Shown here: positions 7,528 through 16,637 of the stretch, one piece after another
Layout of the letters: every line of letters starts with the position of its first letter
Position numbering within the stretch: the first letter of the stretch is position 1
Source of the DNA: Crocinitomicaceae bacterium
Lineage (GTDB): Bacteria; Bacteroidota; Bacteroidia; Flavobacteriales_D; Parvicellaceae
Assembly: GCA_002716065.1 (NCBI GenBank)
Contig: PAZE01000006.1
Coordinates: forward strand, 19,500 to 83,499
Length of the DNA: 64,000 nt
Direction of reading: 5' to 3'
Program-made: the position numbers and the translations under genes
Notes under the pieces: generated by a model
What the model was told of the DNA's origin: nothing
Database searches by the model: none
What the model saw: only the letters and a program-made list of their open reading frames with translations

Positions 7528-10500
7528 ATGAGTGTAAAGAAAACATATTGGAAAGGCATTTCAGAGAAACATCAAACTCCGGAATTTGTCAATGCTAGTT
7601 CTAAAGAATTTCAAGACGATTTACCTGTTGATGAATTTATTGGGGATGAGGGATTAGATCAATTTAAAACAGGAAGAAGAGATTTTTTAAAGTTCATGGG
7701 CTTCAGTATTGCTGCCGCAACTTTAGCGTCATGTGAAGCCCCTGTTATTAAGTCTATTCCTTATGTTAATAAGCCTGAAGAAGTTACACCAGGTGTTGCC
7801 AATTGGTACACAACTTCTTTTTATGATGGATTTGACTTTGCTAATGTTTTAATTAAAACTAGGGAAGGTAGGCCAATTTGGCTCAAAGGTCTTAAGGGTG
7901 GTTTCACCAAAGGAGGTATGACATCTAGAATAGCTGCCTCAATTTTAAATTTATACAATGGAGCTAGACTTAACGGTCCCCTGAATAACAATGAAGAATC
8001 TTCTTGGGATAAGGTAGATTCTTCTATTTCAAAAAAACTAACTGATATTTCTAATAATGGTGGTTCAATTAGAATACTTTCCAAGTCTATTGTTTCTCCA
8101 TCTACTCAAAAAGTCATTGATTCTTTTGGTAATTCTTTTGGTGAAAATGTTCAGCATGTGCAGTATGATTCGGTTTCTTACTTTGGAATTAGAATTGCCA
8201 ATAAAGAATGTTTTGGTCAGCCAATTCTACCCAGCTACCATTTTAACAAGGCTAAAACTATAGTAAGCATTAATGCAGATTTTATTACCAACTGGATTGT
8301 TCCTACCAAGTATAGTGTTGACTATGGAAGCACAAGGAAACCTGAAAATGATTGGATGTCTAGGCATTATCAATTTGAATCTGTTCTTTCGCTGACCGGT
8401 TCTAATGCAGATTACAGAGGACAGATAAAGCCATCACAAGAAGGCGAAACTGCTCTAGCTTTGCTTAATGAATTAAAAGGTAAAGCTCATGATTCTTCTT
8501 TAAATGAAAAGACATTAAAGCTCATTCAAAAAGCAGCAAAAGATTTAAAAGCTAATATGGGTAGCTCACTTGTTGTTTCTGGTTCAAACAACAAGGATAC
8601 TCAGGTTTTGGTTAACGCCATTAATGATTATTTAGGTAATTATGGACATACCATTGATCTAGCAACACCTTTGCATCTTTTCAATGGTGATGATGCAAAA
8701 GTTGAACAGTTGGTAAATGATGTTATTGCTGGTAAAGTTGATGCTCTTTTAGTTTATGGTGCTAACCCCGTTTACTCACTTCCTAATGGGAAAGCTTTTG
8801 GAGAGGCGCTTTCTAAACTTAAATTATCTGTTTCCTTTTCAGAATATGCTGATGAAACCGCTTCGAAATGTTCTTATGTTTGTCCGGATCATAATTATTT
8901 AGAGTCATGGAACGATTTTATTCCAGTAGCTGGGCATTATTCATTACAGCAACCTATGATTCGTCCTCTGTTTAACACAAGACAAGCACAAGAATCTTTA
9001 ATGGTATGGTCTGGTAGTGCATTAAGAGATGACAAAGAAAGTGTTTCTTATAACAATTTGATTAAACAGCAGGTTGCTTCTTACGGATTGGATTGGAATT
9101 GGTCTGTTCATGATGGATTTAAGGCAGTTTCATTTGACTCTCCAATTGTAAATTCATTTTCTGGAGATATTGTCAATGCCTCTAACTCGGTTAAAAAAAG
9201 AGCATTATCTACAGGTCAGTGGGAGTTTACAGCATACTCTAATGAGCTTGGAAATGGTCAGTATGCTTCTAACGCTTGGCTTCAAGAATTGCCTGATGCT
9301 GTGACTAAAGTTGTCTGGGATAATTACATTACTATGGCTCCTTCGGATTGCTATAAGTTTTTTGGTATAAACACTGATAACCCTAAAGCTGCTTGGGATG
9401 GAATTCATTTGGCTCAAGAAGAACCTGCTTTTGTTGCATCTGTTAAAGTGAATGATGCTAATTTAAAACTTCCTGTATACCCATTGCCTGGTCAAGCGGC
9501 TGGCACCATAGGAATTCCTTTTGGATATGGTAGAGGTGAAAACCAAGAAAATATTGGTAGGTCAGCTTATCAAGTAGGTGAAGATGGAGAATACCTGCTT
9601 GAAGATGGTAAAAAAGTTCCAATAGGTGCAAATGTATTCAAATTATCTTCATTTAATAATGGAGAGTTGGTTTACTCTGGTGTAGCTGAGCTTTCACTTC
9701 TAGAGGAGAAATACCCACTTGCTTGTACGCAAACCCATCATACTATAATGGGTAGAGAGTCTATTGTTAAGGAGACTACTTTAGATTTCTTTTCTGATCC
9801 GCATACCAAAAAAGAAGATTACAATCCTCCACACGTTTTACATAGTCATGCTGAAGGTGGTCACTCTGAGGTTAAAGCAACAGAATATTCTCTTTGGGAC
9901 GAACATCCTGTAGAACATGTTGGTCACAGGTGGGGAATGTCTATAGATCTTTCCTCTTGTAATGGTTGTGGTGTGTGTATAATAGCTTGTCATACTGAAA
10001 ACAATGTCCCAGTTGTTGGAAAAGATGAGGTTAGAAGATCTAGAGATATGCACTGGCTAAGAATGGATAGGTATTTTTCTTCCATTGAAGATGATAATAG
10101 AAATGATTGGGAAGCTGACAGAACAAAAGGAGACTTTAGCTATGCTAATCTTGAGATTCCCGAAGAAAATCCTTCAGTGTTATTTATGCCTATGCTTTGT
10201 CAGCATTGTAATCACGCTCCTTGTGAAACAGTTTGTCCTGTTGCTGCAACCACTCATAGTAATGAAGGATTAAACATGATGACCTATAATAGGTGTATTG
10301 GGACAAGATATTGTGGAAATAATTGCCCATATAAAGTAAGAAGATTTAACTGGTTTAATTATAGAGATTATAGGAAATTTAAGCACATTAATCAAGCACA
10401 AGATGAAATGGCACGATTGGTTCTTAATCCAGATGTAGTAGTTAGATCAAGAGGAGTAATGGAGAAATGTAGTTTCTGTGTTCAAGGTATTCAAGAAGCT

Positions 10501-10767
10501 AAGTTAAGAGCAAAGAAAGAGGGAAGGCCATTAGTTGATTCTGACGTAATTTGTGCTTGTGGTGATGCGTGTCCTAATGATTGTATTTCATTTGGAGACT
10601 GGAATGATAAGGATTCTTCTGTAAGAAAAGATTCAGAATCAGATAGAGCTTATCAAGCATTAGAAGAAGTAGGTGTTAAACCAAATATATGGTATCAATT
10701 AAAAGTAAGAAATATTGATCAGGAACAATTAGTTGCTAGTAACCAAGTTCACGATGAACACGAATAG
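7528..10767 (+). CDS. actB: alternative complex III subunit ActB, molybdopterin-family/iron-sulfur
   Basis: A 1079-residue periplasm-facing subunit. A twin-arginine motif (RRDFLK, residues 50-55) is followed by a hydrophobic stretch and a lipobox-like LASC (Cys69), suggesting Tat export and lipid attachment. The large middle part resembles the molybdopterin oxidoreductase fold; in characterised ACIII this domain holds no molybdenum. The C-terminal part (about 811-1020) carries four cysteine clusters, CNGCGVCIIAC, CQHCNHAPCETVC, CIGTRYCGNNC and CSFCVQ with CACGDACPNDC, which bind iron-sulfur centres. Eighteen bases separate it from actA. Confidence 0.94.
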   Translation: MSVKKTYWKGISEKHQTPEFVNASSKEFQDDLPVDEFIGDEGLDQFKTGRRDFLKFMGFSIAAATLASCEAPVIKSIPYVNKPEEVTPGVANWYTTSFYDGFDFANVLIKTREGRPIWLKGLKGGFTKGGMTSRIAASILNLYNGARLNGPLNNNEESSWDKVDSSISKKLTDISNNGGSIRILSKSIVSPSTQKVIDSFGNSFGENVQHVQYDSVSYFGIRIANKECFGQPILPSYHFNKAKTIVSINADFITNWIVPTKYSVDYGSTRKPENDWMSRHYQFESVLSLTGSNADYRGQIKPSQEGETALALLNELKGKAHDSSLNEKTLKLIQKAAKDLKANMGSSLVVSGSNNKDTQVLVNAINDYLGNYGHTIDLATPLHLFNGDDAKVEQLVNDVIAGKVDALLVYGANPVYSLPNGKAFGEALSKLKLSVSFSEYADETASKCSYVCPDHNYLESWNDFIPVAGHYSLQQPMIRPLFNTRQAQESLMVWSGSALRDDKESVSYNNLIKQQVASYGLDWNWSVHDGFKAVSFDSPIVNSFSGDIVNASNSVKKRALSTGQWEFTAYSNELGNGQYASNAWLQELPDAVTKVVWDNYITMAPSDCYKFFGINTDNPKAAWDGIHLAQEEPAFVASVKVNDANLKLPVYPLPGQAAGTIGIPFGYGRGENQENIGRSAYQVGEDGEYLLEDGKKVPIGANVFKLSSFNNGELVYSGVAELSLLEEKYPLACTQTHHTIMGRESIVKETTLDFFSDPHTKKEDYNPPHVLHSHAEGGHSEVKATEYSLWDEHPVEHVGHRWGMSIDLSSCNGCGVCIIACHTENNVPVVGKDEVRRSRDMHWLRMDRYFSSIEDDNRNDWEADRTKGDFSYANLEIPEENPSVLFMPMLCQHCNHAPCETVCPVAATTHSNEGLNMMTYNRCIGTRYCGNNCPYKVRRFNWFNYRDYRKFKHINQAQDEMARLVLNPDVVVRSRGVMEKCSFCVQGIQEAKLRAKKEGRPLVDSDVICACGDACPNDCISFGDWNDKDSSVRKDSESDRAYQALEEVGVKPNIWYQLKVRNIDQEQLVASNQVHDEHE

Positions 10768-10791
10768 TAATTTGATGATAAAAAGAGTATA

Positions 10792-12201
10792 ATGCATAAA
10801 GAAGCAGACATAAGAAAACCGTTAATCTTAGGCGACAAAACCTACAGGCAGATTACGGATGATATCATCAGACCAATTGAAAGTAAGGCTCATAGAACAT
10901 GGTACATTCTTATCATTACTGCTGCTATTTTAGCGCTTTGGGGTGTAGGTTGTATTTTATACTTATTGGGTACTGGTATTGGTACTTGGGGTTTAAATAA
11001 AACAGTAGAATGGGCTTGGGATATTACTAATTTTGTTTGGTGGGTTGGAATTGGTCATGCTGGAACTTTAATATCGGCTGTATTATTACTTTTTAGACAA
11101 AAGTGGAGATTTGCAATTAATAGAGCTGCTGAAGCAATGACCATATTTGCCGTTATGATGGCAGGTCTTTTTCCATTGATTCATATGGGTAGGCTGTGGT
11201 GTGGTTATTGGGTTTTCCCTCTCCCTAATCAGTTTGGTTCAATGTGGGTAAATTTTAATTCTCCTTTATTATGGGATGTTTTTGCTATTTCAACTTATTT
11301 TTCAGTATCACTTGTTTTTTGGTACATAGGTTTAATTCCAGATTTTGCAACTATACGAGACAGAGTTACTAAACCTCTTGCTAAGAGGGTGTATAGAGTA
11401 TTAAGTTTTGGTTGGACAGGAAACGCAAAGGCTTGGAACCGTTTTGAATTGGTTTCCTTAGTTCTAGCAGGACTTGCAACCCCTCTTGTGTTTTCTGTAC
11501 ACTCAATAGTATCATTTGACTTTGCTACATCGGTAATTCCTGGTTGGCACACCACCATATTCCCTCCTTATTTTGTTTCTGGTGCAGTATTTTCAGGATT
11601 TGCCATGGTTCAAACTCTGATGTTAATTCTTAGAAAAGCTTATAAATTAGAAGAGTATTTACATGTTAAGCACATTGAATACATGAACATTGTAATTATT
11701 GTAACTGGATCTATTGTTGGGGTAGCCTATATAACCGAGTTGTTTGTTTCTTGGTATTCTGGTGTGGAATATGAATCTTATGCTTTTTTAAATAGAGCCA
11801 CAGGACCTTACTGGTGGTCTTACTGGAGTATGATGACTTGTAATGTTATTTCTCCACAATTGTTTTGGTTTAAAAAATTAAGAACTAGCTTAATTTTTTC
11901 CTTTTTCATGTCTATAATTATTAATATCGGTATGTGGTTTGAGCGTTTTGTAATTATTGTAACATCAATTCATAGAGATTATGTCCCTTCCTCATGGTCT
12001 TATTTTCATCCTACCTGGGTGGATATTGGTGTATATACTGGAACTATTGGAATATTCTTTGTTTTGTATTTGCTGTTTTCAAGATATTTTCCTGTATTGC
12101 CTATTGCTGAATTAAAAACCATTTTAAAGAGCTCTGGAAAAAATTACAAGGAAAATTATGGTCATGGTAAAGACTATTGGGATAGTCATGCAGGACATTA
12201 A
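10792..12201 (+). CDS. actC: alternative complex III subunit ActC, NrfD/PsrC-like membrane protein
   Basis: A 469-residue integral membrane protein of the NrfD/PsrC family, with about ten hydrophobic helices and a conserved N-terminal motif (K-T-Y-R-Q-I-T-D). In ACIII this subunit supplies a quinol-binding site and is paralogous to ActF. Histidines and acidic residues are embedded in the helices (for example G-I-G-H-A-G-T-L and I-P-G-W-H-T-T). It lies 24 bases after actB in the operon and is full length for the family. Confidence 0.94.
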   Translation: MHKEADIRKPLILGDKTYRQITDDIIRPIESKAHRTWYILIITAAILALWGVGCILYLLGTGIGTWGLNKTVEWAWDITNFVWWVGIGHAGTLISAVLLLFRQKWRFAINRAAEAMTIFAVMMAGLFPLIHMGRLWCGYWVFPLPNQFGSMWVNFNSPLLWDVFAISTYFSVSLVFWYIGLIPDFATIRDRVTKPLAKRVYRVLSFGWTGNAKAWNRFELVSLVLAGLATPLVFSVHSIVSFDFATSVIPGWHTTIFPPYFVSGAVFSGFAMVQTLMLILRKAYKLEEYLHVKHIEYMNIVIIVTGSIVGVAYITELFVSWYSGVEYESYAFLNRATGPYWWSYWSMMTCNVISPQLFWFKKLRTSLIFSFFMSIIINIGMWFERFVIIVTSIHRDYVPSSWSYFHPTWVDIGVYTGTIGIFFVLYLLFSRYFPVLPIAELKTILKSSGKNYKENYGHGKDYWDSHAGH

Positions 12202-12216
12202 TGACATAAAGAAACT

Positions 12217-12753
12217 ATGGAAGATAAAGTAATATATGCAATGTACGATGATGATGACATCTTGAAAGAGGGTGCAAAGTCGTTGGTTGCTCAAGGTGTA
12301 CATATTACAGATGTCTATTCTCCTATGCCAATTCATGGAATAGATCCTATTATCGGTGTACAGCACACTAGACTTGGTATTGCTGCATTTTTATATGGGT
12401 TAACAGGAACCATGTTGGCCGCAATTGGAATTAGGTATTTTATGATTATTGACTGGCCTATGAATATTGGTGGTAAACCAAGTTTTTCTCTTATAGAAAA
12501 TATTCCGGCATTTATTCCAATTTTCTTTGAGTTTACAGTTTTATGTGCAGCTCATGGAATGGCAATAACTTATCTACTAAGGAACAAAACTTTACCTGGA
12601 ATGCCGCCTAGGAATCCAGATCCTAGAACTACTGACGATATGTTTGTTATTGAAATAAGCGCTTCAGATAATTCTAAACATACTTTAAAGGAAATTGCTA
12701 AAATGGTTAAAAAGACTGGTGTAATTGAAATGGAAGAAAAGGTGATAAAATAA
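12217..12753 (+). CDS. actD: alternative complex III subunit ActD (DUF3341)
   Basis: A 178-residue small subunit of alternative complex III. The N-terminal soluble part has the DUF3341 pattern (Y-A-M-Y-D-D-D-D, then D-V-Y-S-P-M-P-I-H-G-I-D). Two transmembrane helices follow (about 50-72 and 95-120), and the C-terminus contains N-P-D-P-R-T-T-D-D-M-F. ActD packs against ActC/ActF and has no cofactor. Its stop codon abuts the actE start. Confidence 0.92.
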   Translation: MEDKVIYAMYDDDDILKEGAKSLVAQGVHITDVYSPMPIHGIDPIIGVQHTRLGIAAFLYGLTGTMLAAIGIRYFMIIDWPMNIGGKPSFSLIENIPAFIPIFFEFTVLCAAHGMAITYLLRNKTLPGMPPRNPDPRTTDDMFVIEISASDNSKHTLKEIAKMVKKTGVIEMEEKVIK

Positions 12754-13449
12754 ATGGTAATAATGAATTTTTTACATAACTATAAATTTATTCTTTTCAG
12801 TGGGCTTATTCTATTGATTGTCTCATGTGTTAAACATCCTGATAGTCCTGGCTATGAGTACGTTCCTGACATGTATAGATCTCAGGCAATTGAGGCTTAT
12901 GTAGATTATGGTTTAGTTGGTGATGTTGAACATGAAGAATTAAAGTCTACTATGTCTGCTAGGGTTCCCGTTGAAGGCACCATCCCTTACAATGAAGACA
13001 GACAAATGGCAGAGATAAATATGCCTTTTGAATATGGAGAAGGCGAAGAAGAAAGAATAAGAGCTTCTAAGGAAGTAAAAATTCCTAATTTTTACATTTC
13101 AGATTCTCTTGTGGCAGAAAATAATTCTAATGAAGGGAAAAAGTTATATGCAGTTTTTTGTGCTCATTGCCATGGAGATAAAGGTGAAGGTGACGGAAAA
13201 GTGGTTGCTGTTTCTGGAGAGCTAATTGTTCCTCCATCTTATGAATCTTTAAAAGATAGAACAATTGGATCAGTGTTTCATACCATAACTCATGGTAAAA
13301 ATGCGATGGGGCCCCACGGATCTCAATTAAATAAAGATGAAAGGTGGAAGGTTGCTTTATATGTTAGAACACTCCAAAATGGAGGAGATTTATTGTTGAG
13401 TGAAATTAATAATATAGATTCATCAACTGATGAGTTAAATGGTAATTAA
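12754..13449 (+). CDS. actE: alternative complex III subunit ActE, monoheme cytochrome c lipoprotein
   Basis: A 231-residue periplasmic cytochrome c that relays electrons out of ACIII. A signal peptide ends in a lipobox (IVSC, Cys25). The N-terminal third has the ActE-typical Y-V-P-D-M-Y-R-S. The heme motif is CAHCH at 136-140 and a likely axial Met follows in A-M-G-P-H-G. The first ATG directly follows the actD stop; a second ATG three codons later (12763) gives an equally good signal peptide. Confidence 0.92.
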   Translation: MVIMNFLHNYKFILFSGLILLIVSCVKHPDSPGYEYVPDMYRSQAIEAYVDYGLVGDVEHEELKSTMSARVPVEGTIPYNEDRQMAEINMPFEYGEGEEERIRASKEVKIPNFYISDSLVAENNSNEGKKLYAVFCAHCHGDKGEGDGKVVAVSGELIVPPSYESLKDRTIGSVFHTITHGKNAMGPHGSQLNKDERWKVALYVRTLQNGGDLLLSEINNIDSSTDELNGN

Positions 13450-13474
13450 TAAGTTGAAAGAAAGTAAATAAGAG

Positions 13475-15334
13475 ATGGATTATCAAGTTTCAGACAAGGC
13501 AAAGAAAGTTACCTTAGGATGTTCCGTTATAGGGTTGATAATGGTTATTGTTGGATTTTTTCAGCAAAAAGATTACATCTATGCAGAATATGTTGATGAG
13601 CACGCTTTGTCTATATATTATAATGGAGATGCATCTGAAGAAATGCAAGATGAGCTTAAAAATCAGATAAACTCATTGATGCATTCTAAGGGATATGAGA
13701 TTACATTTCACGATGCTTCTCATGGTGGACATCATGATGATCATGCTGAACATGCTGAGGGGAATGAAGAATCTCATGGAGATTCTCATTCAAGTAACTC
13801 TGAACATGTAGAAGGCCATGAAAGTTCAACTGATCATGATGATTATTTAGAACATGCTGAGGGGAATGAATATTCTCATTCAAGTGACTCTGAACATATA
13901 AATGAGCATGAAAGTTCAACTAATCATGATAATCATTTAGATCATGCAGAAGATCATGCAGAATCTCATGGAGATTCTCATTCAAGTAACTCTGAACATG
14001 TAGAAAGCCATGAAAGTTCAACTGATCATGATAATCATTTAGAACATGCTGAGGGGAATGAAGATTCTCATGCTGATCATTCTGAAGATCATGGTCATCA
14101 CGGCCCAACATTTCAATGGGACGCTCATATTCATGCAATACATAGCGATCATGATGGGGCCCACTCAGTTGGTCATCACAATAATGTTTCTCAAGAGCTC
14201 GTAAGCATGATCGAATCTGGAGAGGTTTCTTTTTTTGACACCCATTTTAGAAGATTCTGGTCCAACTTATTGGTTAACGGCTTCTTTTTCTTTGGAATAT
14301 GTTTAGGGGCAATATTTTACTTAGCATTGCATTATGCTACTGAATCAGGATGGGGTGTTGTTTTGCTAAGAATTATGGAAGGAATTATGTCTGCTATGCC
14401 TATAGGTATAATAGTTTTATCTGTTGTTTTTATTGCTGGTTCTTTAGGATTACACCACATTTACCCATGGATGGATCCAGAAATTATGGATCCTAATAGC
14501 AGTCATTTTGATAAAATTATATGGGGTAAAAAAGCATACTTAAATCAACCATTTTTTTACATAAGAGTTGTAGCTTATTTTGCTACGTTTTACATATTTA
14601 TGAGGTGGTTTAAAAAGAAATCTAGACAGGAAGATAAAGAAGGTGGAACAAAAACACATTTTACAATGTACCGAAGAGCGGCCCTTTTTCTAGTATTTTT
14701 CGCTGTTTTTTCCTCCACAATGGCTTGGGATTTCTTAATGTCAATTGACACGCATTGGTTTAGTACTTTATATGGTTGGTATGTTTTCTCTGGAATGTGG
14801 TTAAGTGGAATGGTTATGGTTATGATGGTTACTCTTTATCTTCGTAAGAACGGATACCTTCCATATGTTAAAGAGAGTCATATTCATGATGTTGGCAAGT
14901 GGATGTTTGCATTAAGTTTCCTATGGAGTTATTTATGGTTTTCTCAATTTATGTTAATATGGTATGCTAATATTCCTGAGGAAGCTCAATATTTTGTCAG
15001 TAGAATAGAAGATTATAATTTTATTTTCTTTGGCACATTCTTTATTAATTTCTTTTTCCCAATGGTGTTTTTAATGTCTGCAGACACAAAAAGATCTGCT
15101 GGATATTTAATTGTTATTGGTTTAATTATCTTTTTTGGACACTGGTTAGATGTATTTAATATGGTTATGCCAGGGACTTTATTTGACCAATGGAATTTTG
15201 GTTTGCTAGAAATAGGAATGTTTATGTTGTTTTTAGGTATATTTGTCAATTTTGTACTTAAAGCATTAACACAGGCTCCTCTTCTTCAGAAAAATCATCC
15301 GTTTTTACAAGAGAGTAAGCACCATGAATTTTAA
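13475..15334 (+). CDS. actF: alternative complex III subunit ActF with His-rich repeat insertion
   Basis: An NrfD-like integral membrane subunit of ACIII, paralogous to ActC. The membrane part (about residues 262-610) looks normal, with about ten helices and motifs such as L-H-H-I-Y-P-W-M and M-S-I-D-T-H-W. At 619 residues it is longer than I expect for the family. The excess is a soluble segment between the first helix (about 13-29) and the membrane core. Residues about 79-236 there are extremely rich in His, Asp, Glu, Ser and Gly, with about 38 histidines, and include tandem repeats of 30-34 residues. The insertion might bind metal ions or be a flexible linker. Followed 20 bases later by coxB. 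Confidence 0.92.
   Translation: MDYQVSDKAKKVTLGCSVIGLIMVIVGFFQQKDYIYAEYVDEHALSIYYNGDASEEMQDELKNQINSLMHSKGYEITFHDASHGGHHDDHAEHAEGNEESHGDSHSSNSEHVEGHESSTDHDDYLEHAEGNEYSHSSDSEHINEHESSTNHDNHLDHAEDHAESHGDSHSSNSEHVESHESSTDHDNHLEHAEGNEDSHADHSEDHGHHGPTFQWDAHIHAIHSDHDGAHSVGHHNNVSQELVSMIESGEVSFFDTHFRRFWSNLLVNGFFFFGICLGAIFYLALHYATESGWGVVLLRIMEGIMSAMPIGIIVLSVVFIAGSLGLHHIYPWMDPEIMDPNSSHFDKIIWGKKAYLNQPFFYIRVVAYFATFYIFMRWFKKKSRQEDKEGGTKTHFTMYRRAALFLVFFAVFSSTMAWDFLMSIDTHWFSTLYGWYVFSGMWLSGMVMVMMVTLYLRKNGYLPYVKESHIHDVGKWMFALSFLWSYLWFSQFMLIWYANIPEEAQYFVSRIEDYNFIFFGTFFINFFFPMVFLMSADTKRSAGYLIVIGLIIFFGHWLDVFNMVMPGTLFDQWNFGLLEIGMFMLFLGIFVNFVLKALTQAPLLQKNHPFLQESKHHEF
13751..14074 (+). repeat. in-frame tandem repeats encoding His-rich units in ActF
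   Basis: Three in-frame units of about 102, 90 and 102 bases, starting near 13751, 13853 and 13943, and a partial fourth from 14045. Each begins with codons for H-A-E, passes through S-H-S-S-(N/D)-S-E-H, and ends with H-E-S-S-T-(D/N)-H-D. Units 1 and 3 are nearly identical at the DNA level (shared runs such as ggagattctcattcaagtaa), so the array probably grew by recent duplication and may vary in number between strains. Confidence 0.9.
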
Positions 15335-15354
15335 CAAAAGGAATAGTCATTCTA

Positions 15355-15753
15355 ATGGAAAATAAATTTATAATTGTTGTAGTCGTTGCCCTTTTTATTG
15401 TTGCACTAATGCAACTTATGAAAGTATACGATATTGCCTCAATGATTAAAGGCAATAAGTTTGAGGAGAGGGTAACAAGGGGTGAGAATGCATTTAATGC
15501 CAATATGCTTATTGTTTTCATGATTGCTTATTTTGGTTTTATTATTTGGTTAATACTTAAATTTGGCATGAATGGTGGTCTTTTTGATGCTGCTTCTGTT
15601 CATGGAGAAAAAATAGATTCTTTATTACTTTTTAACTGGTGGGTTATTTTGCCCGTATTTTTTCTTACCAATGCAATACTTTTTATTTTTTCTTGGAAAT
15701 ACTCTTATAAAAAGGAAAGAAAGCACTATACTTTCCTCATGACAACCGATTAG
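15355..15753 (+). CDS. coxB: cytochrome c oxidase subunit II, N-terminal part (frame-shifted coxB)
   Basis: This 132-residue frame encodes the membrane part of oxidase subunit II: a first hydrophobic segment, then helices near residues 50-70 and 88-110. It ends H-Y-T-F-L-M-T-T-D-stop. Reading one base back from the TTTCC at 15732-15736 gives F-P-H-D-N-R-L-E-L-V-W-T-I-V-P, which is how subunit II normally continues into its second helix. The gene therefore appears to be broken by loss of one base, or joined by a -1 frameshift. With one base restored the full product would be about 419 residues. Confidence 0.85.
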   Translation: MENKFIIVVVVALFIVALMQLMKVYDIASMIKGNKFEERVTRGENAFNANMLIVFMIAYFGFIIWLILKFGMNGGLFDAASVHGEKIDSLLLFNWWVILPVFFLTNAILFIFSWKYSYKKERKHYTFLMTTD

Positions 15754-15755
15754 AG

Positions 15756-16613
15756 TTGGTTTGGACAATTGTTCCTGCAATAGCTCTTGCTGCTATTGTA
15801 ATTTATGGTTTAAAAACTTGGAATGATATTATGTTTAATAACGATGAAGATGCAAAAGTTGTTGAGGTTTATGCTTTTCAATTTGGTTGGTGGACTCGTT
15901 ATTCAGGTGATGACAATACGCTTGGGAAAGCTGATTATAAGCTAATTACAGCAACTAATCCTTTAGGTGTGATAACGGATAAAAATATTAAAGATTCGTA
16001 TGCTTTTTTAGATGGTGAAGTAGATAAAATTAGTACGATTTTAGAAGATTCTAAAAATGACAATGGAGAATATTTTATTCCAAGCTCTCAAGTAGACTCT
16101 TTGGTTGAAAAAATGGAGCGATATAAGAGACAAAAGTATAGAATTCAATCGGGAATTGATAAAGGACATTTAAACGATTCGATATACAAAGCTGCAAATG
16201 ATGATGTGTTGGTTCAGGAGCTTCACTTGGTAAAGGATCAGCCATATGCAATGAAATTTAGATCTAAAGATGTTATCCATTGTCCATGGATTCCTCACAT
16301 GAGAATGCAGATGAATGCCGTTCCAGGAATGGAAACAGGTTTTAATTTTACGCCAACCGTTTCTACTGTTGAAATGCGTTCAAAGCCCGAAGTAATAGAG
16401 CATTATAAAAATATTAATAAAATACATAATGAAAGGTTAAACAGGCTTGGAGAACAAGAAGAAAAAGTTGAATTTAACTATATATTAATGTGTAACAAAA
16501 TTTGTGGAGCAGCACACTCAAACATGAAAATGGACGTGTATGTAGAAACTGCAGAAGAGTTTAATACTTGGATTTCTGAGAAGAAAACCATTGCTCAGAA
16601 AGCTTCACAATAA
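15756..16613 (+). CDS. coxB: cytochrome c oxidase subunit II, C-terminal CuA part (frame-shifted coxB)
   Basis: This is the continuation of coxB in the -1 frame; homologous reading begins upstream of the TTG at 15756, near 15735. It contains the end of helix two and the cupredoxin domain with the CuA ligands: His175 in D-V-I-H-C and C-N-K-I-C-G-A-A-H-S-N-M (Cys246, Cys250, His254, Met257, numbered from this frame). Residues about 70-150 are a charged, probably helical stretch inserted between F-Q-F-G-W-W-T-R-Y and the copper-site strand. All key ligands are intact, so the gene looks functional apart from the frame break. No good independent start codon is seen. Confidence 0.85.
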   Translation: MVWTIVPAIALAAIVIYGLKTWNDIMFNNDEDAKVVEVYAFQFGWWTRYSGDDNTLGKADYKLITATNPLGVITDKNIKDSYAFLDGEVDKISTILEDSKNDNGEYFIPSSQVDSLVEKMERYKRQKYRIQSGIDKGHLNDSIYKAANDDVLVQELHLVKDQPYAMKFRSKDVIHCPWIPHMRMQMNAVPGMETGFNFTPTVSTVEMRSKPEVIEHYKNINKIHNERLNRLGEQEEKVEFNYILMCNKICGAAHSNMKMDVYVETAEEFNTWISEKKTIAQKASQ

Positions 16614-16637
16614 TAAATTAAGTAAAAAAGTAATATT

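Noticed and set aside
13751..14074. Direct repeats that at first resemble a CRISPR-like array
   Set aside because: Units are 90-102 bases, contiguous, in frame with ActF and have no spacers; they are coding repeats.
13701..14138. Two leftward His-rich open frames opposite actF
   Set aside because: They are antisense to the repeat region; reverse complements of His codons give Met/Val codons and a similar composition, with no start signals or conservation cues.
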